From CAYVBE01 sp964448935 (GTDB lineage Bacteria; Planctomycetota; Brocadiia; SM23-32), in NCBI GenBank assembly GCA_964448935.1, contig CAYVBE010000012.1, positions 1 to 45,828 on the forward strand: 45,828 nucleotides of DNA. The letters are read 5' to 3'. The stretch's first letter is position 1. Each line of letters starts with the position of its first letter. The notes below the pieces were generated by a model. That model ran no database searches. It was not told where the DNA came from and worked only from the letters and a program-made list of their open reading frames with translations. A program made the translations under genes and the position numbers. Positions 32,307 to 41,213 of this stretch are shown piece by piece.

Positions 32307-33674
32307 GTGATCCAGGACGAGCGCATAACCCGGCTGAACGAAGATGAGGCGACGGGGGGCGATTACGTGCTCTACTGGATGCAGCAGGCGCAGCGGGCGC
32401 GCTTCAACCATGCCGTGGAATATGCGGTGCGCCGCGCCAACGAGGAGGGCCTGCCGGTGCTGGCCGTCTTCGGCATCACGCAGCGGTTTCCGGAAGCCTC
32501 CGAGCGGCATTACGCGTTCATGCTGGAGGGGCTGCGGGAGACCGTCGAGGCTCTGGCCGAACGTGGCATTCGGCTGACGGTGCGGAAAAGCCCGCCGGTT
32601 GAGGCGGTTCTGGAACTGGCCGACCGGGCGGCGATGGTGGTGGCGGACCGCGGTTACCTGGGCATCCAGCGGAACTGGCGCCGTCGCGTGGCAGACCGCG
32701 CCGGCTGTCCGGTGATCCAGGTCGAGAGCGACGTGGTGGTGCCCGTCGAGACCGCTTCGGACAAGGAGGAGTACGCGGCGCGCACGCTGCGACCGCGTAT
32801 CGAGCAGCACCTGGAGCGCTTCCTCGTGCCGCTGGAGGCGACCGCTGTGGAGCGCGACTCGCTGAACCTCGCCTCCGACGGCCTTTTTCTTGACGATCTC
32901 GGCTCGCTGCTGGCCGAACTGCGCCTGAGCCGTGAGCCGGGCAGGACGGAGCATTTCGTGGGGGGCTATACCGAGGCGCGACGCCTGCTGGACGAGTTCC
33001 TGGACGACCGGCTGGAGTCCTACGCCGGCCAGAGCCGGGACCCCGGCCGGGACTGCCTCAGCCACATGAGTCCCTACCTGCACTTCGGGCAGATATCGCC
33101 CATCGAAACCGCGCTGGCCGTCCGCGAAGCATCGGGGGTATCCCGGGAGAACAGAGACGCCTACCTGGAAGATCTGATCGTCCGCCGCGAACTGGCCATG
33201 AACCTTTGCCACTACAGCGAGTGCTACGATTCCTTCGACGTGCTGCCCGACTGGGCGCGGGAGACGCTGACCGAGCACGCCGACGACGCACGGGACCCCG
33301 CCTATGACCCCGCCACGCTGGAGGCGGCGGAGACACATGACGACTACTGGAACGCCGCCCAGCGCGAGCTTGTCGTGGCCGGTAAGATGCACAGCTACAT
33401 GCGGATGTACTGGGGCAAGAAGGTCCTGGAATGGACAGCCGATCCGGAGGATGCCTTCGACATTGCGGTGTATCTGAACAACAAATACTCGCTGGACGGC
33501 CGCGACCCGAACTCATTCGCGGGCGTCGCCTGGTGCTTCGGCAAGCACGACCAGGCGTGGGGCGAACGGCCCATCTACGGCAAAGTCCGCTACATGAGCG
33601 CCTCCGGCCTGGAACGCAAGTTCGACATGGAGAGCTATCTGAAACGAGTGAATGAGTTGAGCGCAGAGGGTTGA
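32307..33674 (+). CDS. Class II deoxyribodipyrimidine photolyase
   Basis: This protein has 455 residues from a GTG at 32307 (VIQDERITRLN) with GGAG upstream; the frame is open from 32115 but that portion overlaps the start of the divergent gene. It shows the class II features: YVLYWMQQAQRARFNHAVEYA at the N-terminus, ASDKEEYAARTLRPRI in the middle, and the highly conserved C-terminus NNKYSLDGRDPNSFAGVAWC, FGKHDQAWGERPIYGKVRYM, then SGLERKFD. It repairs cyclobutane pyrimidine dimers using FADH- and blue light, implying exposure to sunlight. It is probably monocistronic, since a stem-loop and a promoter follow. Confidence 0.95.
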   Translation: MIQDERITRLNEDEATGGDYVLYWMQQAQRARFNHAVEYAVRRANEEGLPVLAVFGITQRFPEASERHYAFMLEGLRETVEALAERGIRLTVRKSPPVEAVLELADRAAMVVADRGYLGIQRNWRRRVADRAGCPVIQVESDVVVPVETASDKEEYAARTLRPRIEQHLERFLVPLEATAVERDSLNLASDGLFLDDLGSLLAELRLSREPGRTEHFVGGYTEARRLLDEFLDDRLESYAGQSRDPGRDCLSHMSPYLHFGQISPIETALAVREASGVSRENRDAYLEDLIVRRELAMNLCHYSECYDSFDVLPDWARETLTEHADDARDPAYDPATLEAAETHDDYWNAAQRELVVAGKMHSYMRMYWGKKVLEWTADPEDAFDIAVYLNNKYSLDGRDPNSFAGVAWCFGKHDQAWGERPIYGKVRYMSASGLERKFDMESYLKRVNELSAEG

Positions 33675-33681
33675 ACAGGCC

Positions 33682-33707
33682 GTCCGGCGTTGACACACCG
33701 GCCGGAC
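33682..33707 (+). terminator. Stem-loop after the photolyase gene
   Basis: GTCCGGC (33682-33688) and GCCGGAC (33701-33707) form a 7-bp GC-rich stem with a 12-nt loop, starting 8 bp after the photolyase stop. TGATTTACCTTTT follows, a loose T-rich stretch. It could terminate the photolyase transcript. The loop contains the TTGACA of the next promoter. Confidence 0.45.
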
Positions 33708-33718
33708 TGATTTACCTT
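33690..33718 (+). promoter_or_regulatory. Promoter candidate for the GH2 / CehA-like operon
   Basis: TTGACA (33690-33695), 17 bp, then TACCTT (33713-33718). The -35 is perfect, the -10 is weak (3 of 6). It predicts a start near 33725 and a 33-nt leader before the GTG at 33758. The -35 lies in the loop of the inverted repeat 33682-33707, which might also be an operator. Confidence 0.45.
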
Positions 33719-33757
33719 TTCGTTGCGAGAGAACTTTCCCGGAACAGGAGAAAGAAC

Positions 33758-35506
33758 GTGGCGGACATTCCTCGCTCGGAGCACCCCCGACCGGACCTGC
33801 GACGTGAAGACGACTGGTGGATGAACCTGAACGGCGTGTGGCAGTTCGCCCACGACCCCGGCGTCTCCGGCGAGGCGCGGGGCTACACCTCCGGCACGGA
33901 GTTCGATTCGGAGATCATCGTCCCGTTCTGCCCCGAGAGCCGGCTCTCCGGCATCGGCGAGCGAGATTTCTTCAACTCCGTCTGGTACCGGAAGCTGGTG
34001 GACATTCCCGAACGCTGGCAGGGCCGTCGCGTGCTGCTGCACGTGGGCGCCTGCGATTACGAGGCCACCGCATGGCTCAACGGCCGCGAGGCCGCCCGCC
34101 ACCGGGGCGGTTACACGCCCTTCACGGCCGAACTGACGGACCTGACCGAGAGCGGCTCCGGCGAGGAGGTGGTGATCCGCGCGGTGGACCCAATACGGTC
34201 GGGCAAGCTGCCGCACGGCAAGCAGGCGGAGCGCTACCACTCCCACGGCTGCAGCTATACCCGCACGACGGGCATCTGGCAGACCGTCTGGCTGGAGGCG
34301 GTGCCGCGCACCTACGTCCGGCGCATCGTTGTCTGGCCGGACCTGGATTCGGGCCGCTTCACGGTGCGGCTGCACGTGGATGGGCAGGACGCCTTCAGCG
34401 GCCGGGTCACCGCACTGGCCGATGGCGAGGCCGTAGGGGAGGGCAGTTTCGAGGGCCGCGGCCGCGGCGCCGTCTGGGTGGAGGTGCCGCTGGAGGAAGT
34501 GCGCCCGTGGAAGGCCGGCGAGGGATTCCTCTACCAACTGGTGGTGGAGCTGGAAGGCGAGGGCGGCCGCGACCGCCTGAGCACCTGGGCCGGCCTGCGC
34601 AAGTTCCACACCGAGGGCAACCTTTTCTTCCTGAACAACGAGCCGATCTTCCTGCGCACCGTGCTGGACCAGGGCTTCTACCCGGACGGCATCTACACCG
34701 CGCCCTCGGCCGAGGCGCTGGAGGCGGACATCGAGGCGTCCATGGCCTTCGGCTTCAACGGCGCGCGGCTGCACGAGAAGCTGTTCGAACCGGAGTTCCT
34801 CCATCTCTGCGACCGGAAGGGCTATCTGGTCTTCGGCGAATACGCCGACTGGTACAGCCCGATGAACGAAGCCGAGTGGGTTCACGACATGGTGGACCAG
34901 TGGCGGGAGGCCGTGAACCGTGACCTGAGCCATCCGGCCATCATCGGCTGGTGCCCGCTGAACGAGAGCGGCGGCGCCGACCGCACCCTCTACGGCGAGT
35001 GGGTTACGCGCGCGCTCTACCGCTGGACGCGCACCGTGGACCCGACGCGGCCCGTGCTGGACACCTCCGGTTACTTCCACTTCGAGACCGACGTCTGGGA
35101 CTGCCACAACTACCAGCAGGACGTGGAGCAGTTCCGGTCCGCCTTCGAGCCGCTGGCGCGCGGCGACTGGGAGAACGCCTTCAACAACGACAAGAACCAG
35201 CTTCCCTACCGCGGGCAGTGCCCGTATTTCGTCAGCGAATATGGCGGCATCCAGTGGCGGATGGGCGAGACGCCGGAGGATAGCTGGGGATACGGTCAGG
35301 CGCCGCGCACGCGCGCGGAGTTCATGCAGCGATTCCGCGGCCTGGCGGAGGCGCTGTTGCACAACCCCGGCGTGGCCGGTTTCTGCTATACCCAGTTGAC
35401 CGACGTCGAGCAGGAGGTGAACGGTCTGCTGACCTACGACCGGCGCGAGAAATTCCCGCCCGAGCAGATCGCCGAGATTCTGCAGCAGGAGGCGGCGTGC
35501 GAATGA
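33758..35506 (+). CDS. Glycoside hydrolase family 2 protein (beta-galactosidase/glucuronidase-like)
   Basis: This protein has 582 residues from a GTG at 33758 with AGGAG 7 nt upstream. The GH2 layout is visible: a jelly-roll sugar-binding domain (about 20-185, with FNSVWYRKLVDIPERW and YTRTTGIWQTVWLE), an immunoglobulin-like sandwich (about 190-290) and a TIM barrel (about 295-575). The acid/base Glu is at about 403 in CPLNESGG and the nucleophile at about 494 in FVSEYGG. There is no signal peptide, so it acts in the cytoplasm on imported oligosaccharides. Sugar specificity cannot be read. Its stop overlaps the ATG of the next gene (ATGA). Confidence 0.93.
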   Translation: MADIPRSEHPRPDLRREDDWWMNLNGVWQFAHDPGVSGEARGYTSGTEFDSEIIVPFCPESRLSGIGERDFFNSVWYRKLVDIPERWQGRRVLLHVGACDYEATAWLNGREAARHRGGYTPFTAELTDLTESGSGEEVVIRAVDPIRSGKLPHGKQAERYHSHGCSYTRTTGIWQTVWLEAVPRTYVRRIVVWPDLDSGRFTVRLHVDGQDAFSGRVTALADGEAVGEGSFEGRGRGAVWVEVPLEEVRPWKAGEGFLYQLVVELEGEGGRDRLSTWAGLRKFHTEGNLFFLNNEPIFLRTVLDQGFYPDGIYTAPSAEALEADIEASMAFGFNGARLHEKLFEPEFLHLCDRKGYLVFGEYADWYSPMNEAEWVHDMVDQWREAVNRDLSHPAIIGWCPLNESGGADRTLYGEWVTRALYRWTRTVDPTRPVLDTSGYFHFETDVWDCHNYQQDVEQFRSAFEPLARGDWENAFNNDKNQLPYRGQCPYFVSEYGGIQWRMGETPEDSWGYGQAPRTRAEFMQRFRGLAEALLHNPGVAGFCYTQLTDVEQEVNGLLTYDRREKFPPEQIAEILQQEAACE

Positions 35507-37986
35507 CCCTGCGTCGGTGGCAGAGCGTTCTGCTGGCCGTGGTTCTGGGAGTGCTCTCCGCCTGCGCGGTGAAGGAGCAGATGCCGGAGTGGCGCCCGAA
35601 TGCGCCCAGGCCCGTCGCCGCCCTGGCGAAAACCGCCCGTGCGGCCTATGTCGCGGAGACGTCGCCGGCGGGCGGTCCCGAGGAGGCCCGGGCCGGGGAC
35701 GTGGTGCTCGAAAACGGGTTCGCGCGGTTCGTCGTGGCGGCGGCCAAGGATCCCGCGCGGCCCTGTCCGCCGGGCAACCTGATTGACGCCTCGCTGCAGC
35801 GCGGCGAGGACGGCATGCGTCTGCTGGAGCCGCTGCTGGGGCCGGAGCCGCCCCGCCGGGCGGTCTACACGCACGTCAACATCGAGGAGACCGGCGGGGA
35901 GGACGAGCCGGCCGTGGTAGCCGCCCGGGGCCACCTGTTCGGTAGGGCGGGGGTGCGGGTGCGGACGACCTACAGGCTGGAGCCCGATTCGCCGATGCTT
36001 GCGGTGAAGACCGAGGTGGAGAACGACACCGGGTCCATGCTGAGCCTGTTCGGCTTCCGCGACGTGCTCTATCACGGTCGCACGGTGCGCTTTGTGCCGC
36101 GCATCGGGATGTTTCCCGCCGGGCGTCGGGGGACGGCGCGGTGGATGGCGTTCTGCGCGGGCGATTTTGCCTGGGGCATAGCGGCGCAGGGGCCGGGGGC
36201 GGAAATGGAAACCCACCACCTGCCCGGCAGTTCCGTGCTGCGCTACGGCACGACCGACATCCCGCCGGGTGAGTCGCGGATGTACCGGCGCGCCGTTCTG
36301 GCCGGCTACGGCGGGCCGCCGGCGGTCGCCCGGATCCTCCAGCCCCTCGAACCCGACGAACGCGCGCGGGTGGTGATAACGGTTCAAGAGAAGGAGAACC
36401 GGACCCCCGTTCCGTGGGCCGGGGTTACGCTCCGGTTCCCCGGGGCGTCGGAGCCGCTGGTCCTGTTGACGGATGCGGCGGGCCGCGCGGAGGCCGAGGT
36501 GCCCGCCGGTCGGTGCGCGATCTACGTGAACGCTCCGGGGCGCCCGGCCGCGGGGCCCCTGAAGATGGGATGCATCGGTGGCGCCATGCAGCTGGCGCCG
36601 CTGGACGTGGCCGCACGGTCAACGGCGCGCATTACAGTCACGACCCGGGAGCAGGGCGAGGCCCAACCCACCGCCGGCCGCGTTCGCAGGAGGCCCTTGC
36701 GGGACGAAGCCCGCGGGCGTACACAGGGTCCGGGTTTTCCGGGAACGCCGTGGTCGCCGGTGGCTCTGGTGAACGGGCTGACGGCGGAGGTCCTGCCCCT
36801 GCCGTGCGGAAACGAACTCGCGCCGGTGCCGTCGGCGCTTCTGGCCTCGAAGGGGCCGCTCTATGAGTGCGCCTACGCGCAGGTGCAGGGCGTGCCGGGC
36901 CGGGAGCAGGAGCTGCAGGCGAGCCTGAAGCGGGCGATTGACCCGGGCGACTACCGGGCGGTTGACTTCCGCCAGCGCACGGCGGCCAGTCCGGACAGCG
37001 CCTTGACCGTGAAGGAAAGGGCCCTCATCAATGCCTGCGAGGGGCTGGACGGCGCCGTGGTGAGCGACTGCTCGTTCCGCGACCTGTTCCCCGATGGCTC
37101 CGTCCCGGAGATGTGCGTCCTCGTGCCGGGCTACCGGTTGGACCTGCCGGGGCTGGGGGCCTTCAGCTTCTTTCCCGTGGACGCCCGTTCGGCGCCGGCG
37201 GAGGGATTTCTGAAAGCGGTGCGGTCCGGCAATTCCACCGCCGATGTGCTGGAGACAATCCGCCAGCTCTTCCCCGACGCATTGGTGCAGGTGGACGAGC
37301 CTATGGACGAGTGGCGCGGGCTCATGGCCGTGGAGGACAGGGCGCCCGCGGAGAAGTTCGACGCCCTGGAGATACTGAGCGGCCACGACGTTGAGGGAGC
37401 GAAGCGCATCCTTCCCCGGTGGTTCCGCATGTTGAACCGGGGGCACCGTGTGATGGTCACCGGCGGGTCCGGCAGCGGCGGGCTGCTGGGCAGTGAGGCC
37501 GGCTCCGCGCGGACCTTCATTCATTGTCCGGGCTCGGGCCGGCCGCCCGACCGGGCGGACCTGGTGGCCGCGATACGCCGGTTGAAGTCCGAACCGAACG
37601 CCTTTGTGACGAACGGCCCCTTCGTCGAGGCCACGCTGGAGGGCGGCCCGCCCGGCAGCACCCGAACCGTCCGGTCCGACACCGCGCGTCTGCAGGTCAG
37701 GGTCTCCGCCCCCGGGTGGATTGACGTGCAGCGGTTGAAGGTTTACCGAAACAGCGAACTGGTCGAAGAGATAGCCGTTTCGTCGAACGGAACCGTTCGC
37801 CGCTGCGACCGCAGCCTGGACATCGGCGTTCCGGGCGACTGCTGGGTGGTCGTGGTGGTCGAGGGCGACCGCTCCATGGCGCCCGTTTACGGCACCCGCG
37901 AGGGCCCCACGCCCTGGGCGGTGACCAACCCGTTCTGGATTGACGCCGACGGGGACGGGTTGGTCCGCATCCAGGCCGGAAGTTGA
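35503..37986 (+). CDS. CehA/PHP-like lipoprotein with degenerate metal-binding motifs
   Basis: This protein has 827 residues from the ATG at 35503, which overlaps the GH2 stop; a GTG at 35497 would add two. A signal peptide ends in the lipobox LSAC. A beta-rich region (about 40-290) and a carboxypeptidase-regulatory-like domain (about 290-380) precede a region (about 480-710) that aligns in pattern with CehA/McbA PHP-type metallohydrolases: ASPDSALTVKERAL, then AVVSDCS, NRGHRVMVTGGSGSG and FVTNGPFVEATL. The metal ligands expected there are replaced: the D-L-H-x-H motif reads DFRQR, the D-H reads DC and the S-D-S-H reads SGSG. It is probably a non-catalytic surface protein linked to glycan use with the GH2 enzyme. 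Confidence 0.75.
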   Translation: MTLRRWQSVLLAVVLGVLSACAVKEQMPEWRPNAPRPVAALAKTARAAYVAETSPAGGPEEARAGDVVLENGFARFVVAAAKDPARPCPPGNLIDASLQRGEDGMRLLEPLLGPEPPRRAVYTHVNIEETGGEDEPAVVAARGHLFGRAGVRVRTTYRLEPDSPMLAVKTEVENDTGSMLSLFGFRDVLYHGRTVRFVPRIGMFPAGRRGTARWMAFCAGDFAWGIAAQGPGAEMETHHLPGSSVLRYGTTDIPPGESRMYRRAVLAGYGGPPAVARILQPLEPDERARVVITVQEKENRTPVPWAGVTLRFPGASEPLVLLTDAAGRAEAEVPAGRCAIYVNAPGRPAAGPLKMGCIGGAMQLAPLDVAARSTARITVTTREQGEAQPTAGRVRRRPLRDEARGRTQGPGFPGTPWSPVALVNGLTAEVLPLPCGNELAPVPSALLASKGPLYECAYAQVQGVPGREQELQASLKRAIDPGDYRAVDFRQRTAASPDSALTVKERALINACEGLDGAVVSDCSFRDLFPDGSVPEMCVLVPGYRLDLPGLGAFSFFPVDARSAPAEGFLKAVRSGNSTADVLETIRQLFPDALVQVDEPMDEWRGLMAVEDRAPAEKFDALEILSGHDVEGAKRILPRWFRMLNRGHRVMVTGGSGSGGLLGSEAGSARTFIHCPGSGRPPDRADLVAAIRRLKSEPNAFVTNGPFVEATLEGGPPGSTRTVRSDTARLQVRVSAPGWIDVQRLKVYRNSELVEEIAVSSNGTVRRCDRSLDIGVPGDCWVVVVVEGDRSMAPVYGTREGPTPWAVTNPFWIDADGDGLVRIQAGS

Positions 37987-38010
37987 AATGGACGCCGCCT
38001 CCACTACAAT
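37983..38010 (+). promoter_or_regulatory. Promoter candidate for purQ
   Basis: TTGAAA (37983-37988), 16 bp, then TACAAT (38005-38010). The -35 box overlaps the stop codon of the CehA-like gene. It predicts a start near 38017 and a leader of about 21 nt carrying a GCGGAGG ribosome site before the purQ ATG. Confidence 0.6.
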
Positions 38011-38037
38011 GAAACTCCCATCACCTGCGGAGGCCGA

Positions 38038-38838
38038 ATGATGTCCGAGATCAAGCCGCCGGTCGTCGTCCTGCGGACCGCGGGCACCAACTGCGACCGT
38101 GAGACCGAGTTCGCGTTCAATCTGGCCGGAGCGCGTGCGGAAAGGCTGCACGTCAACGTCCTGCGCGACGATCCGGGGCGCCTGCACGAATACCAGGTGC
38201 TGGTGCTCCCCGGCGGTTTCAGCTACGGCGACGACCTGGGCGCGGGCAAGGTGCTGGCCAACGAACTGCTCACCACGTTGCGCGATCCGATAGACCGGTT
38301 CCTGGACGCCGGAAAGCTGATCGTCGGCATCTGCAACGGGTTCCAGGTGCTGGTCAAAACCGGCCTGCTGCCGGGCTTCGAGCGATGGCGGCAGGACGTG
38401 ACGCTGACCTTCAACGATTCGCACAAGTTCGAGGACCGCTGGACCTACCTGCGGGCGCCCGCCAACCGGTGCGTGCTGGTGGAGGACGGGGAGCGGCTCT
38501 ATCTGCCCGTGGCGCACGCCGAGGGCAAGTTCGTTGTCCGCGATGAGGGGGTGCTGCAGGAGCTGAAAGAGCGCCGGCAGATCATCTATCGCTACACCGA
38601 CCCCGCGGGCGGTTCGCCTGAATATCCCTGGAACCCGAACGGGTCCGTGGACGACATCGCCGGCATCTGCGACCCCACGGGGTGCATCCTGGGCATGATG
38701 CCGCACCCGGAGCGGCACTGCCTGCCCGTGCACGACCCACGCTGGCCCCGACGCGGTCTGCAGGAGGAGGGCGAGGGTCTGCGCATCTTCCGGCGCGCCG
38801 TCGAATTCGCCCGCGATTCGATGACGGCGCCCGCCTGA
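38038..38838 (+). CDS. purQ: Phosphoribosylformylglycinamidine synthase, glutamine amidotransferase subunit
   Basis: This 266-residue class I glutamine amidotransferase supplies ammonia for the fourth step of purine synthesis. It shows VLRTAGTNCDRETEFAF at the start, VLPGGFSYGDDLGAG, the nucleophile cysteine in GICNGFQVL, and the His/Glu of the triad in GMMPHPERH. The length and the VAHAEGKF motif fit the separate PurQ subunit that works with PurL and PurS. Two adjacent ATGs (38038, 38041) follow GCGGAGG. No purL or purS lies nearby. A ribulokinase gene follows 35 bp later. Confidence 0.95.
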   Translation: MMSEIKPPVVVLRTAGTNCDRETEFAFNLAGARAERLHVNVLRDDPGRLHEYQVLVLPGGFSYGDDLGAGKVLANELLTTLRDPIDRFLDAGKLIVGICNGFQVLVKTGLLPGFERWRQDVTLTFNDSHKFEDRWTYLRAPANRCVLVEDGERLYLPVAHAEGKFVVRDEGVLQELKERRQIIYRYTDPAGGSPEYPWNPNGSVDDIAGICDPTGCILGMMPHPERHCLPVHDPRWPRRGLQEEGEGLRIFRRAVEFARDSMTAPA

Positions 38839-38873
38839 AGGCCCGGGCGAACACCGCAGCCACGGAGGATACG

Positions 38874-40538
38874 ATGGCGGCTTACAGTATCGGTCTGGAC
38901 TTTGGAACGGAATCGGCGCGTGCGCTGCTGCTGGACCTGGAGACGGGCGAAGAGGTCGCCCTCGCCGAGTTTGCCTACCCCCACGGCGTGATCTCCGGAC
39001 AACTGCCCGTTGAGGAGGAGGTCTCCCTCGGGCGCGACTGGTTTCTGCAGGACCCGGACGATTACGTGGAGGCCCTGCTGGCGCTGATACCGGCCGTGCT
39101 GGAGAAAGGCGGGGCGGCCGGGCGCGACGTGGTGGGGCTGGGCCTGGACTTCACCTCGTGCACGGTGATGCCCTGCGACGCCGACGGGGAGCCGCTCTGC
39201 CGCGACGAGGCGTTCCGCGCCGACCCGCAGGCGTGGGTCAAGCTGTGGAAACACCACGGGGCCGCGGCCGAGGCGGAGGAGGTGCTGCGGGTCGCGCGGG
39301 AGCGCGACGAGGAATTCCTGCGCTACTACGCGGGGACCGTCTCCAGCGAGTGGCTGATCCCCAAGGTGCTGGAGACGCTGCACCGCTCGCCGGAAGTCTT
39401 CGATGCCGCGGACACCTTCGTCGAGGGCGCGGACTGGGTGGTGTGGCAGCTCACCGGGGTGCTGGCGCGCAACGCCTGCTGCGCCGGCTACAAGGCCCAG
39501 CACGTGGGGGAGCTGGGGTGGCCGTCGCCGGAGTTTCTCGCCGCTCTGGACCCGCGGCTGGAGGACCTGTTTCCGGACAAGGTGACGGGCGATATCCTGC
39601 CGCCGGGCACGACGGTCGGCGGGCTGCTGCCCCGGTGGGGCGATCGCCTTGGCCTGCCGCAGGGGATTCCCGTGGCCGCCCCGTTCATTGATGCCCACGC
39701 CGCCGTGCCGGGCTGCGGGGTGACCGGCCCGGGGCAGATGGTGCTCGTGCTCGGCACCTCCTTCTGCCACATGATACTGCACGAGGAGGCGCGGTTCTTC
39801 GAGGGCGTCTTCGGCATGGTGCGCGACGGCATCCTGCCGGGTTACTACGGCTACGAGAGCGGCCAGACCGCCGGGGGCGACATCTATGCCTGGTTCATCG
39901 AGAACTGCGTGCCCGCCGCCTGCGCTGCCGAGGCGCAAGAACGCGGCGTGTCCCTCCACGAACTGCTCTCGGAACGCGCTACCCGTCTGCGAGCGGGGGA
40001 GAGCGGGCTGCTGGCGCTCGACTGGTGGAACGGCAACCGCAGCGTGCTGATGGACCCGGACCTGAGCGGCCTGCTGGTGGGGCTGACGCTGGACACGCGG
40101 CCGGAGGAGATATACCGCGCGTGCATCGAGGGCACCATGTTCGGCACGCGGCGCATCCTGCAGGCATACCTGGACGCCGGCATCCCCGTGGACCGCCTGA
40201 TCGCATGCGGCGGGCTGCCGCAGAAGAACGCGTTTGCCATGCAGGTGCTGGCCGACGTGCTGGGCCGGCCCATCGAGGTGGCGTCGTCGGGCCAGACGGC
40301 CGCCCTGGGGAGCGCGCTCCTCGGCGGCGCGGCCGCGGGCGAGGAGGCGACCGGTTTCGCAACGATCGCCGAGGCGGCAGCGGCGCTGGTCCCGCCGCCC
40401 TCGGGCACATTCAGCCCCGATCCGGACGCAACGGGGGCCTACGACGATCTCTATGCGGAATACGTGCGATTGCACGACTATTTCGGCCGCACCGAGCGCA
40501 CCATGCACCGGATGCGGAAACGGCAGCGACTGGAATAG
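38874..40538 (+). CDS. araB: Ribulokinase (FGGY family carbohydrate kinase)
   Basis: This protein has 554 residues from the ATG at 38874 with ACGGAGG upstream; the frame is open earlier but that part overlaps purQ. It has the N-terminal ATPase motif IGLDFGTESARALLLD, the ribulokinase-like GLDFTSCTVMPCD and DEAFRADPQAWVKLWKHH (which also resembles family members with a WKHH loop), and the C-terminal IACGGLPQKNAFAMQVLADV. Ribulokinases phosphorylate L-ribulose and other ketopentoses in arabinose catabolism. No araA or araD is next to it. It probably shares a transcript with purQ, an unusual pairing. It converges on the PhoU-like gene with a 7-bp gap. Confidence 0.9.
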   Translation: MAAYSIGLDFGTESARALLLDLETGEEVALAEFAYPHGVISGQLPVEEEVSLGRDWFLQDPDDYVEALLALIPAVLEKGGAAGRDVVGLGLDFTSCTVMPCDADGEPLCRDEAFRADPQAWVKLWKHHGAAAEAEEVLRVARERDEEFLRYYAGTVSSEWLIPKVLETLHRSPEVFDAADTFVEGADWVVWQLTGVLARNACCAGYKAQHVGELGWPSPEFLAALDPRLEDLFPDKVTGDILPPGTTVGGLLPRWGDRLGLPQGIPVAAPFIDAHAAVPGCGVTGPGQMVLVLGTSFCHMILHEEARFFEGVFGMVRDGILPGYYGYESGQTAGGDIYAWFIENCVPAACAAEAQERGVSLHELLSERATRLRAGESGLLALDWWNGNRSVLMDPDLSGLLVGLTLDTRPEEIYRACIEGTMFGTRRILQAYLDAGIPVDRLIACGGLPQKNAFAMQVLADVLGRPIEVASSGQTAALGSALLGGAAAGEEATGFATIAEAAAALVPPPSGTFSPDPDATGAYDDLYAEYVRLHDYFGRTERTMHRMRKRQRLE

Positions 40539-40545
40539 GGGGCCG

Positions 40546-41205
40546 TCAGACGGTCTGGCGGGAGAGGTGCGCTACGTTGTTGGCGACATCCAGAATATCG
40601 TCGGCGATGCGTTCCAGCCGCTGTCCAACCTGCACGAGAGCCAGGGCAAGCCGCGCAGAGACGCGCTCTTCTTCCATGTGACCGGGCAACTCGTCCGAAA
40701 CCTGTTCGCCCAGGGAAGCCAGCTCGCCGAACACCAGGTGCAGGGCCGACGCCTCGGCCTCGTCGCGGTTGATGAAGGCCTCCAGCACGTCGCCGTGCAT
40801 GCTCTGCACCAGTTCGACCATGCGGGCGAGACACCCGGTGGGATCGGCCTCCATGATGCAGTGCATCTGGCCGGCGCGGAGCGTCTGCCCGATGCGCAGC
40901 GATTCGTCCGCCATCCGCTTCAGGTCGGCGGCCATGCGCACCAGGGCCAGCAGCAGGTGGGCCTCCGACGCCTCAAGCTCGCCGTCGCTCAACACCTCCT
41001 GGCACAGCTTGTCGGTCTGCAGCCACAGTTCGTGCGCCTTGTAGTCCTCCTCCCGGAGTTCCCCCACGGTCTGCTCGCTGCACTCCAGCAGGGTCACCAC
41101 GGAGTCGGCGAACAGGTGCTCCACGGCGTTTCCCAGGGCGACGAAGCGGCGCTCCGCCTCCTGCAGTTGCTCGGCGGTGCTCTTGTTTTGGCTCTCTTCG
41201 TTCAT
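40546..41205 (-). CDS. PhoU-like helical protein
   Basis: This protein has 219 residues from the ATG at 41205 (MNEESQNKST); an in-frame start at 41238 is excluded if the promoter at 41214-41242 is used. It is all alpha-helical with two repeats of PhoU type: a core such as LLALVRMAADLKRMADESLRIG and the second ALVQVGQRLERIADDILDVANNV. These match the E/D-x-x-R-x-x-D metal-cluster pattern of PhoU three-helix bundles. PhoU proteins damp phosphate uptake and signalling, usually beside pst or phoB genes, none of which is present here. It may be a stand-alone regulator or belong to the related Pit-accessory group. Confidence 0.8.
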   Translation of the reverse strand: MNEESQNKSTAEQLQEAERRFVALGNAVEHLFADSVVTLLECSEQTVGELREEDYKAHELWLQTDKLCQEVLSDGELEASEAHLLLALVRMAADLKRMADESLRIGQTLRAGQMHCIMEADPTGCLARMVELVQSMHGDVLEAFINRDEAEASALHLVFGELASLGEQVSDELPGHMEEERVSARLALALVQVGQRLERIADDILDVANNVAHLSRQTV

Positions 41206-41213
41206 CACCCGTG

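Noticed and set aside
36619..38733. Long minus frame opposite the CehA-like gene and purQ (704 codons)
   Set aside because: It crosses a promoter and two real genes; PurQ motifs are on the plus strand.
38592..40508. Long open frame opposite the ribulokinase gene (638 codons)
   Set aside because: Antisense shadow; the forward frame has clear FGGY-kinase motifs and a ribosome site.
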